Source: Acidobacteriota bacterium (GTDB lineage: Bacteria > Acidobacteriota > Blastocatellia > RBC074). Taken from it: a stretch of 63,516 nucleotides of DNA. The stretch is taken from positions 1 to 63,516 of the forward strand of contig JAFDVL010000020.1 in the NCBI GenBank assembly GCA_018268995.1, written 5' to 3'. How positions within the stretch are numbered: position 1 is the stretch's first letter; each line of letters opens with the position of its first letter. Below are positions 45,005 through 53,971 of the stretch, one piece after another. The position numbers were made by a program, and so were the translations under genes. The notes below the pieces were generated by a model. It did not search any database. It worked only from the letters and a program-made list of their open reading frames with translations, and was not told the origin of the DNA.

Positions 45005-46252
45005 CTATTTCTTTTCGCTGGCAGCAGCCTTTTCCCACGGTTCGCTGCCGCGTCCGTTCAAATCCCACATTACCTGTCCGCCGAGCATCGTCATATCGCA
45101 GGTGAGCCGCTGATTGCCTTTCATCATCATCTTGTCAGAATCAATGAAGCCAAATTTGCCGCGCTCCAATTGCAACACGGCAATGTCAGCCGCTGCGCCA
45201 ACGCCCAGATGCCCATGCTGTTCGCGGTGAATTTCTTTGGCTGGATTCCAGGTAGATTTCAAAATTACTTCCTGAAGCGGCATGCCTAAATTCAGGAACT
45301 TCGACATCACATTCACAATGTCTTTCATGCCAGCGTTCATACTGCCCGTATGCAAATCAGTAGAAATCGAGTCGGGCGTAAATCCCTGCTTCATGGACGG
45401 CACCGCATAGCGATAAATCAAGCTCCCGCCGCCGTGACCAACGTCAAAAATAATCCCGCGTTTTTTTGCCTCAAACAGATACGGCTGCACTTTGCCGTTG
45501 GCATCTATCGTCGGATCAAATTTGCGATACATATGCGTGTAGATGTCGCCGGGGCGCAGCTTTTTCAAATACAACTCCGAGTGAGGTCGTTCCGGTTTGA
45601 TCTGTCCGAAATCAATCATGACAGGCAGGTTGGCCAATCGTCCGGCTTCGACAACGCGATCCACGGCAGTCCAATCAGGCGCGGAATAGTGCGCCGTTTT
45701 GAATCCGACGATCATGTCCGGGTATTTTTTCGCGATGTCGGCGGCACTCTGTGAATTCATGTCCGCCGTATTCTGCTCAACTTGTCCGCCGCCCATGCCG
45801 TGCCCGACGATGTTGATGAAAGCATACATATGCGTCTTGGCGCGATCCAGCACGCGTTGCTTGAGGTCTTCAAAATTGGCTGCACCCGAAGTCCCCGCAT
45901 CCGCCATTGTTGTCGTGCAGGAACGGAAACTGAAATGATCAGGATAGACGCTCTGATCGCCAGTGAGCGCCTTCATTCCTGTGCCCGCGTAGACGTGAAC
46001 ATGAATGTCTACCAGTCCGGGCGTGACATAGCGGTTTTTGACATCCACAACTTGTTTTGCCTCAGATGCAGGGATGTTCTTTTCAACGGCAGCAATTTTC
46101 CCGCCTGCAATCGCTACGTCGCGTTTTTCATTTATGTTGTTTTTGGGATCAATGACGTGGCCATTTTTCAGCACGACGTCGTATTTTGGTTGTGCTGCAA
46201 GGGGCAGGGCAAGCAGGCAAAGAAAAAGAGATAGCAGTTGTACTCGCATCAT
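45005..46252 (-). CDS. Secreted amidohydrolase/deacetylase family metallohydrolase
   Basis: 415 residues from the ATG at 46252 with AAGGA upstream; longer in-frame starts would bury the signal peptide (MMRVQLLSLFLCLLALPLAAQ). The amidohydrolase core has VDIHVHVYAG (HxH metal ligands), NIVGHGMGGGQ, MIDFGQIKPE, DVGHGGGSLIYR and STDLHTGSMN. This follows the dihydroorotase-like deacetylases often annotated as amidohydrolase/deacetylase; a signal peptide is unusual for dihydroorotase and argues for a periplasmic role. It is downstream of lon by 193 bases, with the hairpin at 46369-46431 between them. Confidence 0.88.
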   Translation of the reverse strand: MMRVQLLSLFLCLLALPLAAQPKYDVVLKNGHVIDPKNNINEKRDVAIAGGKIAAVEKNIPASEAKQVVDVKNRYVTPGLVDIHVHVYAGTGMKALTGDQSVYPDHFSFRSCTTTMADAGTSGAANFEDLKQRVLDRAKTHMYAFINIVGHGMGGGQVEQNTADMNSQSAADIAKKYPDMIVGFKTAHYSAPDWTAVDRVVEAGRLANLPVMIDFGQIKPERPHSELYLKKLRPGDIYTHMYRKFDPTIDANGKVQPYLFEAKKRGIIFDVGHGGGSLIYRYAVPSMKQGFTPDSISTDLHTGSMNAGMKDIVNVMSKFLNLGMPLQEVILKSTWNPAKEIHREQHGHLGVGAAADIAVLQLERGKFGFIDSDKMMMKGNQRLTCDMTMLGGQVMWDLNGRGSEPWEKAAASEKK

Positions 46253-46368
46253 CGCATTCCTTTTGAGAGTTGTGTTGCAAAGCAAATAGCGTTTGTGTGA
46301 ATTGATGATGCGTAGCTTACTGCTGAATGCGGGAGATGCCAAGTCGGGAGTTTGGCGTAAGGAAATTT

Positions 46369-46431
46369 GGAGTACAAGTTTCGCTTGGTTTTTAGCGGGA
46401 TGGTGATCAAACCAAGCGAAACTTGTACTCC
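46369..46431. repeat. Perfect 23-bp inverted repeat, GGAGTACAAG family, copy 2
   Basis: Arms 46369-46391 and 46409-46431 are perfect reverse complements (GGAGTACAAGTTTCGCTTGG...). The loop is 17 bases. It resembles 3424-3496, sharing GGAGTACAAG followed by a pyrimidine-rich stretch ending GCTTGG. It sits just after the lon stop codon and may double as a transcription terminator. Confidence 0.8.
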
Positions 46432-46444
46432 GAATTCTTCAAAA

Positions 46445-48895
46445 TCAGGAGCCTGACGCATCAGACGCGGCTTTGCTGGAGGAATGCGTGGCGGATTCTT
46501 CCTGCAACGGTACTGCGCGTTCAATCGGAGGCATCAACGCTTCCTTGAAAACTTCGCGAACGTCTTCTGCAAAGACAAACTCCAATTCTTTTTGCACATC
46601 CTTCGGCACATCTTCCATATCCTTTTTGTTTTGGATCGGGAGGATGACTTTCTGGACTTTGGCGCGATGGGCGGCGAGAACTTTTTCTTTTACGCCACCA
46701 ATCGGTAGCACGTTGCCGCGCAGGGTCAGCTCGCCGGTCATCGCTACGGTTTTGCGAACCGGGCGATTGCTGAGCACCGACACGAGCGCGGTCGCCATTG
46801 AAATACCTGCGGACGGACCGTCTTTGGGCGTCGCGCCTTCGGGAATATGCAGGTGAATATCGGTGCTAGTGAATTTTTCTTCGTCAATACCGAGTTCTTT
46901 GGCGCGGGCGCGAGCATATGAATAAGCCGCGTGCGCAGATTCTTTCATCACGTCGCCGAGTTGGCCAGTGAGTTGCAATCCGCCTTTGCCTTTCATTGCG
47001 ATAGCTTCGATGAAGAGCACATCGCCGCCGGCTGCGGTGACAGCTAAGCCAGTGACGACACCGACCTGATCGTGCTTGAGCGCTTCATCAGGTTCAATCT
47101 TCGCGACACCTAAAAATTCACTGAGGTTTTTGACCGTCAGTTTTACTTTCTTGGTATTGCCTTCGGCGACGCGTCGCGCGACTTTGCGGCAGATTTTGCC
47201 GACCTCGCGTTCAAGTTGGCGCAGGCCCGCTTCGTGGGTGTACCGAACGATGGCTTCCCGCAACGCTGTATCGGAAATGTCCAGATACTTTTCGCTGATG
47301 CCGTTTTCTTCCATCTGCTTCGGCAGCAAATGACGCCGCGCGATTTGCAGCTTTTCTTCTTCGGTGTAACCCGACAGGCGAATGATTTCCATGCGGTCGC
47401 GCAGCGCTGGCTGAATGGTTTCCAGCATATTGGCGGTCGTCATGAACATCACGTTCGACAAATCAAACGGCGAGCCGAGGTAGTTGTCGCGGAACGAGAA
47501 GTTCTGTTCGGGGTCGAGTACTTCGAGCAACGCCGAAGACGGATCGCCGCGAAAATCCGAACTGACCTTGTCAATCTCATCCAGCATAATCAGCGGATTG
47601 TTCGTGCCTGCCTGCTGAATGGATTGAATAATGCGCCCCGGCATTGCGCCGACGTACGTGCGCCGATGCCCGCGAATTTCGGCTTCGTCGTGGACGCCGC
47701 CAAGGCTCAGGCGCACAAACTTACGATTCACGGCTTTGGCAATCGAACGACCAAGCGAAGTTTTGCCGACGCCCGGAGGGCCAACTAGACAGAGGATCGA
47801 ACCTTTCGGTTTTTCTTTGATCTTACGCACGGCTAAGGCTTCGATGATGCGTTCTTTGACCTTTTCCAAGCCGTAGTGATCTTCATTCAGAATTTTCTCC
47901 GCTTTTTTCAAATCAAGATTTTCTTTGGAATGTTTCGCCCACGGCAATGCGACCATGATGTCGAGCCAATTGCGGAGCGTCGCGGTTTCGGCTGCATCAG
48001 GATGCATGCGTTCGAGCTTTTTGAGTTGCCGATCTACTTCTTCTTCGACGGGTTTCGGCATCTTGGCCTTCGCGATTTTCTCGCGATAAGCGCTGATGTC
48101 TTCGGCCAACTCATTGCCTTCGCCCAGTTCGGATTGAATGGCTTTGAGTTGCTGGCGCAAATAAAACTCGCGTTGTGAACGATCAATCTCGCTTTTGGCT
48201 TGTGTGTTGATGTCAGCCTGGACGGTCAGCACTTCGATTTCCTTGGCGAGTAAATCGTTAACGCGGCGCAGTCGTGGCGTGACCTCAAGCGATTCAAGGA
48301 CTGATTGCGCATCTTCGACTTTGAGCTCGAGGTTGGACGCCGCTAGATCGGCAAGCCGTCCGGCATCATCCAGATTCGCCGCAATCGCCATTACTTCCGG
48401 CGAAATGTTTTTGCCGAGCGCGACGGATTTTTCCAGCGAACCACGAACGTTGCGAATTAACGCCTCCATCTCCAGTCCGGCCTCGGCTTCGGGTTCTTGT
48501 AACGCTTCAATCCGAGCTTGCAGGAACCCGGCGGTGTCTTCGATCTGTGTGATGCGTGCGCGTGAAAGCCCCTGTACCAGAATACGGATGCGCCCATCCG
48601 GCAGCTTGAGCATGCGCATGATGATTGCCGCCGTACCGACGGAATAAACATCACCTGCGTTCGGCTCTTCTTTGGCGATGTCTTTTTGGGCGACCAGCAT
48701 GATCATGCGATTTTCCGCCAGCGCCTGGTCAACGGCGCGAATGGATCGTTCCCGGCTGACAAACAGCGGAACAATCATAAACGGAAAAATCACAATGTCG
48801 CGCAACGGCAATACCGGCAAAACATCTGGAATTTTGATTTGGTCGTCTGAGGTTTCAGCGATTTTTTTTTCGTCTTGTTGATCTATCGTGGACAT
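46445..48895 (-). CDS. lon: ATP-dependent protease Lon
   Basis: 816 residues, a full-length bacterial LonA. N-terminal substrate-binding domain (LPVLPLRDIVIFPFMIVPLFV), AAA+ module with Walker A VGPPGVGKTSLG and Walker B MLDEIDKV, and the Ser-Lys protease domain with KDGPSAGISMA (nucleophile Ser) and GGVKEKVLAAHRA (Lys). It degrades misfolded and regulatory proteins in the cytoplasm. It follows hsp20 by 87 bases containing a 7-base tandem repeat, and probably shares the hsp20 promoter. Confidence 0.97.
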   Translation of the reverse strand: MSTIDQQDEKKIAETSDDQIKIPDVLPVLPLRDIVIFPFMIVPLFVSRERSIRAVDQALAENRMIMLVAQKDIAKEEPNAGDVYSVGTAAIIMRMLKLPDGRIRILVQGLSRARITQIEDTAGFLQARIEALQEPEAEAGLEMEALIRNVRGSLEKSVALGKNISPEVMAIAANLDDAGRLADLAASNLELKVEDAQSVLESLEVTPRLRRVNDLLAKEIEVLTVQADINTQAKSEIDRSQREFYLRQQLKAIQSELGEGNELAEDISAYREKIAKAKMPKPVEEEVDRQLKKLERMHPDAAETATLRNWLDIMVALPWAKHSKENLDLKKAEKILNEDHYGLEKVKERIIEALAVRKIKEKPKGSILCLVGPPGVGKTSLGRSIAKAVNRKFVRLSLGGVHDEAEIRGHRRTYVGAMPGRIIQSIQQAGTNNPLIMLDEIDKVSSDFRGDPSSALLEVLDPEQNFSFRDNYLGSPFDLSNVMFMTTANMLETIQPALRDRMEIIRLSGYTEEEKLQIARRHLLPKQMEENGISEKYLDISDTALREAIVRYTHEAGLRQLEREVGKICRKVARRVAEGNTKKVKLTVKNLSEFLGVAKIEPDEALKHDQVGVVTGLAVTAAGGDVLFIEAIAMKGKGGLQLTGQLGDVMKESAHAAYSYARARAKELGIDEEKFTSTDIHLHIPEGATPKDGPSAGISMATALVSVLSNRPVRKTVAMTGELTLRGNVLPIGGVKEKVLAAHRAKVQKVILPIQNKKDMEDVPKDVQKELEFVFAEDVREVFKEALMPPIERAVPLQEESATHSSSKAASDASGS

Positions 48896-48910
48896 ATTAG
48901 CTCAGTAAGT

Positions 48911-48945
48911 CGGTAGTCGGTAGTCAGTAGTCGGTAGTCAGTAGT
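48911..48945. repeat. Five-unit 7-bp tandem repeat upstream of lon
   Basis: Units CGGTAGT, CGGTAGT, CAGTAGT, CGGTAGT, CAGTAGT, preceded by a degenerate CAGTAAGT. It lies in the 87-base hsp20-lon gap, ending 15 bases before the lon start codon (in the direction of lon), so it spans the leader region. Confidence 0.8.
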
Positions 48946-48982
48946 TAAAAGAATGCTACTCCTATGGCCTACTGCTTACCTT

Positions 48983-49453
48983 CTACTCTTCGATAATTGG
49001 AATTAATAATTCTTTGCCGCAGGTTTGTGCTTTGGGCAAGCGGATTTCAAGAATGCCATTCGATAAGTGCGCTGTCACGTGTGCCGGGTCAATCGTCCAT
49101 TTCAATTGGACGCGCCGAGAGAACGTGCCGGATGTGCGTTCCAAACAAAGATACCGTAAAGGCTTCTCTGTCTCATTCGCGTTGTCTGACAGCGGGGAAG
49201 ATTCTTTTGCACCGTCTATTTTTAAGAGGCCATCCAGCAGCGTGATGCGCACGGATGAAGCAGCTACGCCCGGTAATTCCAGTCGGACTACGACGGCCTC
49301 CTCCATTTCATATAAATCTACGGGCGGCAGCCACGAGCCAGGAGCCGGTGGCGCGGCGGAACGCATCTCTTCAAAATGTAAAAGCAATCTTCGTAACTGA
49401 TCTCGTAAGCGTTCAGAAAATTCTTGCGGAAGTGGACTCAGTGGTGCGGTCAT
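48983..49453 (-). CDS. Hsp20 family small heat-shock protein
   Basis: 156 residues. The alpha-crystallin domain (about 45-145) shows YEMEEAVVVRLELPGVAASSVRITLLDGLLKIDG, RTSGTFSRRVQLKWTIDPAHVTAHLSNGILEIRLPKA, including the GILEIRLPK signature. The N-terminal arm is short and the C-terminal tail ends IPIIEE, offering a weak I-x-I motif. It binds unfolding proteins without ATP. It leads the hsp20-lon unit, a sensible proteostasis pairing. Confidence 0.93.
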   Translation of the reverse strand: MTAPLSPLPQEFSERLRDQLRRLLLHFEEMRSAAPPAPGSWLPPVDLYEMEEAVVVRLELPGVAASSVRITLLDGLLKIDGAKESSPLSDNANETEKPLRYLCLERTSGTFSRRVQLKWTIDPAHVTAHLSNGILEIRLPKAQTCGKELLIPIIEE

Positions 49454-49493
49454 AATGGCGTGTTTCTCAATTGGAGCTTCGGGGACAAGAGGG

Positions 49494-49523
49494 ATAATAG
49501 CCTTTGGCTTGAAGCTTGGTCAA
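49494..49523 (-). promoter_or_regulatory. Sigma-70-type promoter for hsp20-lon
   Basis: On the minus strand TTGACC (49518-49523), 18-base spacer, TATTAT (49494-49499). The ATG at 49453 lies about 40 bases downstream. I see no CIRCE or HAIR-type operator, so heat regulation must act otherwise. Confidence 0.55.
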
Positions 49524-50002
49524 GAACATAGCTGGAAACTATTTAGGCGAAAGAGGCGGGCTTGATTTCCCCCAGGCTGAGGACGCTAAAGATCAATGCA
49601 AAATATAAAAGAAACGCTAAGAATTTTTGCGGGCTGCTGGCTGAAGTAGCGCCTAAGGCTGACAATAGTGGCTGGTTCCTGACGCAACCCCTAACAGCCC
49701 GCAACTCGAACACCGTCCCACAGAACAAGTAAGAACACGACCTCTGCCAGGAATACACTCCCTGCTTGATTTCCTCCGGCCATGCTTTCGCGGTCAGACG
49801 TGCAGGCACAAGGAAAACTTTGCAGAGCCTAAGCGTTGCTATTCGCTAGCGGGAGGCTCTCAATAGCGGAAACAGAGAGTTGTCAATATTCCTTGTCGCA
49901 TCCTTTACATGTTGGTATGGGAGAAAGCCGAAAAACATTTCAGACAATTTCTTCCTGCCCTGGGAATGAAGTGCGTCAGGTTGTCAGACAACAATGCGAT
50001 GG
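49524..50002. other. Non-coding stretch between hsp20 promoter and small hypothetical gene
   Basis: About 480 bases in which no reading frame has a ribosome-binding site, family similarity or coherent protein; a minus-strand frame at 49543-49809 starts on GTG and looks random. I see no tRNA-like cloverleaf. Confidence 0.5.
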
Positions 50003-50302
50003 TTATGAATTGGCGATTAGGTGTGGGCGAACGCGGTTACGATAGGCAATACATTGTTCCAGCACTTGCCGATATTCTTCAATTTCGACATCGCGTTCAC
50101 AGCACAGCAGCATTAATTCGCCATCGTCGCGGAAATTGCCATCCCATTCGATGACCTGTTCGTCCGTCCACGAAGGGGAATATTGTTGGATTTTGTCGTC
50201 ATCTATCCGGTCAAAATAGGCGCGCAAATTCACGCCGGTTTCATCCATTGGTTCATTGGATGGTTCTTGCTCAAAATTCCAGATGGGTTGTACAAAAGAC
50301 AT
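50003..50302 (-). CDS. Small acidic hypothetical protein (99 aa)
   Basis: The ATG at 50302 has GAAGGAAG 4 bases upstream, a good signal. The sequence is acidic, with many Asp and Glu, paired cysteines (LLCCERD) and a helical C-terminus ([20 protein letters not shown]). It has no signal peptide or membrane segment. I do not recognise a family. It is divergent from the receptor at 50623, and its start lies within 30 bases of that receptor's probable -35 box. Confidence 0.55.
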   Translation of the reverse strand: MSFVQPIWNFEQEPSNEPMDETGVNLRAYFDRIDDDKIQQYSPSWTDEQVIEWDGNFRDDGELMLLCCERDVEIEEYRQVLEQCIAYRNRVRPHLIANS

Positions 50303-50330
50303 AGGCTTCCTTCTTTTTTACCAAAGTGGA

Positions 50331-50359
50331 TTGCTGTGATGAATCTTTAGGCATATAAT
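50331..50359 (+). promoter_or_regulatory. Sigma-70 promoter for the 50623 receptor gene
   Basis: TTGCTG (50331-50336), 17-base spacer, perfect TATAAT (50354-50359). This would give a leader of about 255 bases before the ATG at 50623. The 320-base gap 50303-50622 shows no gene; the long leader may carry post-transcriptional control, but I see no known riboswitch. Confidence 0.6.
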
Positions 50360-50622
50360 CCGTCCGCCTTCCTGCGATACAGAAATCTGAATTTTGTTCC
50401 TGTATCGTTTTCTTGGATTTAAAACAAAGACGCTGACAAAGTCAAAACTATCAAGCAACGCTGGGAAGAAAAACGACTATTGCAATCTTTCGTCGGGCAG
50501 TGAGACACAGGCGATTGGATTCTCCAATTAGCAAAAGTGAGGTTCTCTCGCTTTTCCTGTTTGCCTGAAAAGATAACCATCAACCCTCAACGAACTCACA
50601 CTTACTTATAGGAGGAAGCTAT

Positions 50623-53600
50623 ATGCGCGTGCTTATTCAATGCTCATTAGTGGTCTGTTTTCTATTGAGCATCTTTGCCGCCGCAACTTTTGCGCAGGTG
50701 CCTGTTGGCACGATTTCCGGGACCATCGTAGACGAATCCGGGGCGGTCATTCCTAATGCTGTAGTTACAATTCGCAATAAATCCACAGGTGCTGAGCGCA
50801 AGGTCAGTTCCAGTGAGGATGGGACATTCTCCGCGGCTGCTTTACCGGCAGGTACGTATGAAGTGGCTGTGCAAGTCAAAGGCTTTCGTACTTTGCAACA
50901 AGAAGTGATTGTTGCCACGGGAACCGTTTCGACACTGGAAATGAGGATGCAAGTCGGGCAAACGACCGAAATCGTCAATGTTGAGGCGGCAGGTGCAACC
51001 CAAATCAACACGGAATCGCATTCCATTGATGGCGTCATTACACGGCAAAAAATTCAGGAATTACCCCTGAATGGACGCAGCTTTTTGCAATTGGCTTTCC
51101 TGGAACCGGGCGTTTCTGCCTCACCGGGAACCACCTCGCAATACAATTCCTTGTTTTCGGTTTCGATTCTGGGCGGTGCTTCCAATAAAACTGCCATTAC
51201 AGTTGATGGTGGCAATGTCCGTAATTCCATCGAAGGCGAAACCGGCATGAACTTTTCGCAGGAAGTGATTCAGGAATTCCAACTTTCCTCTTCCAATTTC
51301 GATCTTTCGACCGGTATCACCAGTGTGGGAGCGGTAAACGTGGTCACGCGCAGCGGTGGCAATCAGTTTCACGGCTCAGGCTATTACTTTTATCGTGATC
51401 ACAACATGTCCGCTTATCCCGGACTGAAGCGTGTTTGCCTTGAATCTCCCACAAACCCTGTCTGTACAAATGCTGGGACGCGCAAGCGCGTTGAAGATCC
51501 GTACTTTGCGCGCAGCAATCCGGGCTTTTGGATTGGTGGCCCGATCAAGCGGAACCGCGCCTATTTCTTTACCAACTACGAATACACCAAACAAACACAG
51601 GCTTTCGTGGTGCAGCCCAATGTGCCCTCATTGGCAGGGCTGGCCGGAAACTTTAGCAGCCCCTACAGCGGACATCTCTTCAGTGCCAAGATTGATGTCA
51701 AGTTAAGCGAAAAGCATAATTTCTTTGGGCGTTTCTCGAACGATAAAAACCAGGGCTTTGGACCGAGCGGCGGGGCCACGATGCCTTCCAACTGGTTGCG
51801 GAACACGAATTCATCCAGACAATTTGTCACAGGTCTGACCTCTGTCTTTAGACCTACCTTGGTAAATGACTTCCGCTACAACTTTACCTATTGGCGCAAT
51901 CGCAATCTCTTTGCCGATAACTCTGTCTGCCCTGATTGTCTGGGATTGGGCTTTGGACAATTGAGCGTGAATGGCACAAATTTCACGGTTGGAAACACCT
52001 CCAACGCCACGCAGGGACGCGATCTGTATCGCAATACTTTTGTTGATAACTTAACGTGGCAAAAAGGGTCGCATCGCATCCGTTTCGGAACCGAAATCGA
52101 GTATGCTCCTGGGACAGGATTCTGGGGTTACTGTGATCCTTCCTGCGACGTGGCTGCCTCCCCTGAATTAGTCAGAAGCCTGGTGCCTGCCCCGCTGGTT
52201 GCTTTGTTTTTCCCGACGCTGCCAACAGTGATCCGCACAAATGCAGACTTGCTGAATCTGCCATTCCTTGGCGGTGTGGTCGGCATCGGTGATCCTGCTC
52301 AACCGCCGCCGTATAACGTGGACAAAGCGAAGGTCAATAATCGTATGCGTTTTTACGGGCAGGACACGTGGAAGGTAAATCAGAAATTCACGCTGAATTA
52401 TGGTCTGGCGTGGAATTTTGAGAGCACTTTGGTGAATCGCGATATAGACAAGCCGAAATATTTAGCGCCGCTCTATGGCAGCGATTTAAGCCCGACCAAT
52501 AATAACTACAAAAACTTTTCGCCTTCCCTCGGCTTGGCGTTTTCGCCCAATAGCAAGACCGTGGTTCGCGCCGGAGCCGGGATTTATTGGGACACGGAAT
52601 TGCTCTGGCGGCGGTTACAGGAACGCGCCTTTATTGGCCCGGTAGGCAATGGGCGTATCCAATTCCCCAATACCGGATTCGTCAACATTTTCCCCAACAT
52701 TGTGAATATTAGTCGCGGGGGAGTCCCGATTCCGGTTGGCACTGCGTTGCCTTCAGGAGAACTAACGAATTTGACGGTTGGCCAATATCAACAGATCGTT
52801 AAGCAACAAGTTGGTGCCGCCACCGCCGCGTTAGCCCCGAAGAATCTGAATGATCTGACAGTTCGCAATATCCAATTGAATAAATCGGCGGCGCAACTCT
52901 ATCCGAAGGATTATCCGGTGCAACGCAGCTACCATATGAATATTGGTATGCAGCGTGATCTGGGACATGACATGGTCATCAATGTTGACTTTGTCCGTCG
53001 CGTTTTCACTAACCTGTTGTTGGGCGAACTTGACCTCAATCGCTTCAACCGTCGCATCAACGGCGTGCAATCACCGGTCATCCCGCTTTGCACCTCGGCG
53101 GCACAGCGCGCAGATGTGAATGCCCAATGTTCGGCAGGCGGCATTACTTTCTGGGTGCCGGGCGGTCGCGGTACATACAACGGATTGCTGGTCAAACTCG
53201 ACAAGCGATTCTCCCACCGCTACCTGTTTACCGCCTCGTATGCGATGACCAACAATCACGGCATCAACGGCATTAACAACATGAACAATTACTTCAGCAC
53301 CTGGGGGCCGCAAGGCGGACGCCATTCGCTGAACGTTTCTGCGTTGGTTGATTTACCTTGGGGCTTTAATCTGGGCATTATCTCAACGATGGGCAGCAAA
53401 GGCCCGTTAATGCCAACGGTCACAGGGGTTGATTTAGACGGTGATGGAATAAGTTCTGAGCCGCTGCCCGGTGTGCCGTGGAACTGTTTCAATCGAAGCT
53501 GCGGCAAAGAAATTCTGGCGAAGGCTGTGGCTGACTGGAATGCGAAATATCCTGCGGGGTCAAAGGATGCTCGTGGATCTAGCATCCCGCAATTGTCCTT

Positions 53601-53856
53601 GCCTGCCAATTATGAATTTGGCGACAACTTCAGTTCGCAAGACCTTCGGTTAGGCAAGAAGTTTACGTGGAAAGAAAATTACACCCTTTCCATTTTTGCT
53701 GAAGCCTTCAATATCTTCAACATCTCAAACCTGGGTGGCTATAACTTCACCATCAACTCTGGTGGAGCATTTGGACAAGCCACTTCACGTGCTTCGCAAG
53801 TCTTTGGTACAGGCGGCGCGCGCGCCTTCCAACTGGGTGCTCGCGTCAGCTTCTAA
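50623..53856 (+). CDS. TonB-dependent receptor with carboxypeptidase-regulatory N-domain (Oar-like)
   Basis: 1077 residues with AGGAGG before the ATG. Signal peptide about 1-25 (ending TFAQ). A carboxypeptidase-regulatory-like Ig domain (about 27-110, GTISGTIVDESGAVIPNAVVTI, GTYEVAVQVKGF) precedes the plug (about 130-260, with KIQELPLNGRSFLQLAFLEPG), then a very large barrel. The end is EAFNIFNIS and the final strand FQLGARVSF. No clear TonB box is seen. These long receptors are numerous in Acidobacteriota and probably import glycans, peptides or metal chelates. A terminator follows at 53881. Confidence 0.93.
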   Translation: MRVLIQCSLVVCFLLSIFAAATFAQVPVGTISGTIVDESGAVIPNAVVTIRNKSTGAERKVSSSEDGTFSAAALPAGTYEVAVQVKGFRTLQQEVIVATGTVSTLEMRMQVGQTTEIVNVEAAGATQINTESHSIDGVITRQKIQELPLNGRSFLQLAFLEPGVSASPGTTSQYNSLFSVSILGGASNKTAITVDGGNVRNSIEGETGMNFSQEVIQEFQLSSSNFDLSTGITSVGAVNVVTRSGGNQFHGSGYYFYRDHNMSAYPGLKRVCLESPTNPVCTNAGTRKRVEDPYFARSNPGFWIGGPIKRNRAYFFTNYEYTKQTQAFVVQPNVPSLAGLAGNFSSPYSGHLFSAKIDVKLSEKHNFFGRFSNDKNQGFGPSGGATMPSNWLRNTNSSRQFVTGLTSVFRPTLVNDFRYNFTYWRNRNLFADNSVCPDCLGLGFGQLSVNGTNFTVGNTSNATQGRDLYRNTFVDNLTWQKGSHRIRFGTEIEYAPGTGFWGYCDPSCDVAASPELVRSLVPAPLVALFFPTLPTVIRTNADLLNLPFLGGVVGIGDPAQPPPYNVDKAKVNNRMRFYGQDTWKVNQKFTLNYGLAWNFESTLVNRDIDKPKYLAPLYGSDLSPTNNNYKNFSPSLGLAFSPNSKTVVRAGAGIYWDTELLWRRLQERAFIGPVGNGRIQFPNTGFVNIFPNIVNISRGGVPIPVGTALPSGELTNLTVGQYQQIVKQQVGAATAALAPKNLNDLTVRNIQLNKSAAQLYPKDYPVQRSYHMNIGMQRDLGHDMVINVDFVRRVFTNLLLGELDLNRFNRRINGVQSPVIPLCTSAAQRADVNAQCSAGGITFWVPGGRGTYNGLLVKLDKRFSHRYLFTASYAMTNNHGINGINNMNNYFSTWGPQGGRHSLNVSALVDLPWGFNLGIISTMGSKGPLMPTVTGVDLDGDGISSEPLPGVPWNCFNRSCGKEILAKAVADWNAKYPAGSKDARGSSIPQLSLPANYEFGDNFSSQDLRLGKKFTWKENYTLSIFAEAFNIFNISNLGGYNFTINSGGAFGQATSRASQVFGTGGARAFQLGARVSF

Positions 53857-53880
53857 CAACGAAGCATCTTCCACTCGACG

Positions 53881-53922
53881 GCCACTTCTTCGCGTTAATG
53901 CTGGGAAGTGGCTTTTTCTTTC
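53881..53922 (+). terminator. Rho-independent terminator of the 50623 receptor gene
   Basis: Stem GCCACTTC (53881-53888) / GAAGTGGC (53905-53912) followed by TTTTTCTTTC. It separates the receptor from the channel gene. Confidence 0.8.
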
Positions 53923-53971
53923 TTGCACTCACAAGCATCTTCTTGTATCTGATTTCTTTTATTTTGATCAT

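Noticed and set aside
48911..48945. CRISPR array
   Set aside because: The direct repeats are 7 bases long and contiguous without spacers, and no cas gene is in the window.
49454..49600. CIRCE or HAIR operator before hsp20
   Set aside because: No TTAGCACTC-N9-GAGTGCTAA or CTTGAGT-type inverted repeat is present; only a plain sigma-70-like promoter was found.
49543..49809. 88-residue minus-strand open frame
   Set aside because: Starts on GTG without a ribosome-binding site; the sequence shows no coherent domain and looks like chance coding.
53696..53971. N-terminal extension of the K+ channel into the receptor gene
   Set aside because: The extension crosses the receptor stop codon and a strong terminator, and its translation has no resemblance to channel proteins.
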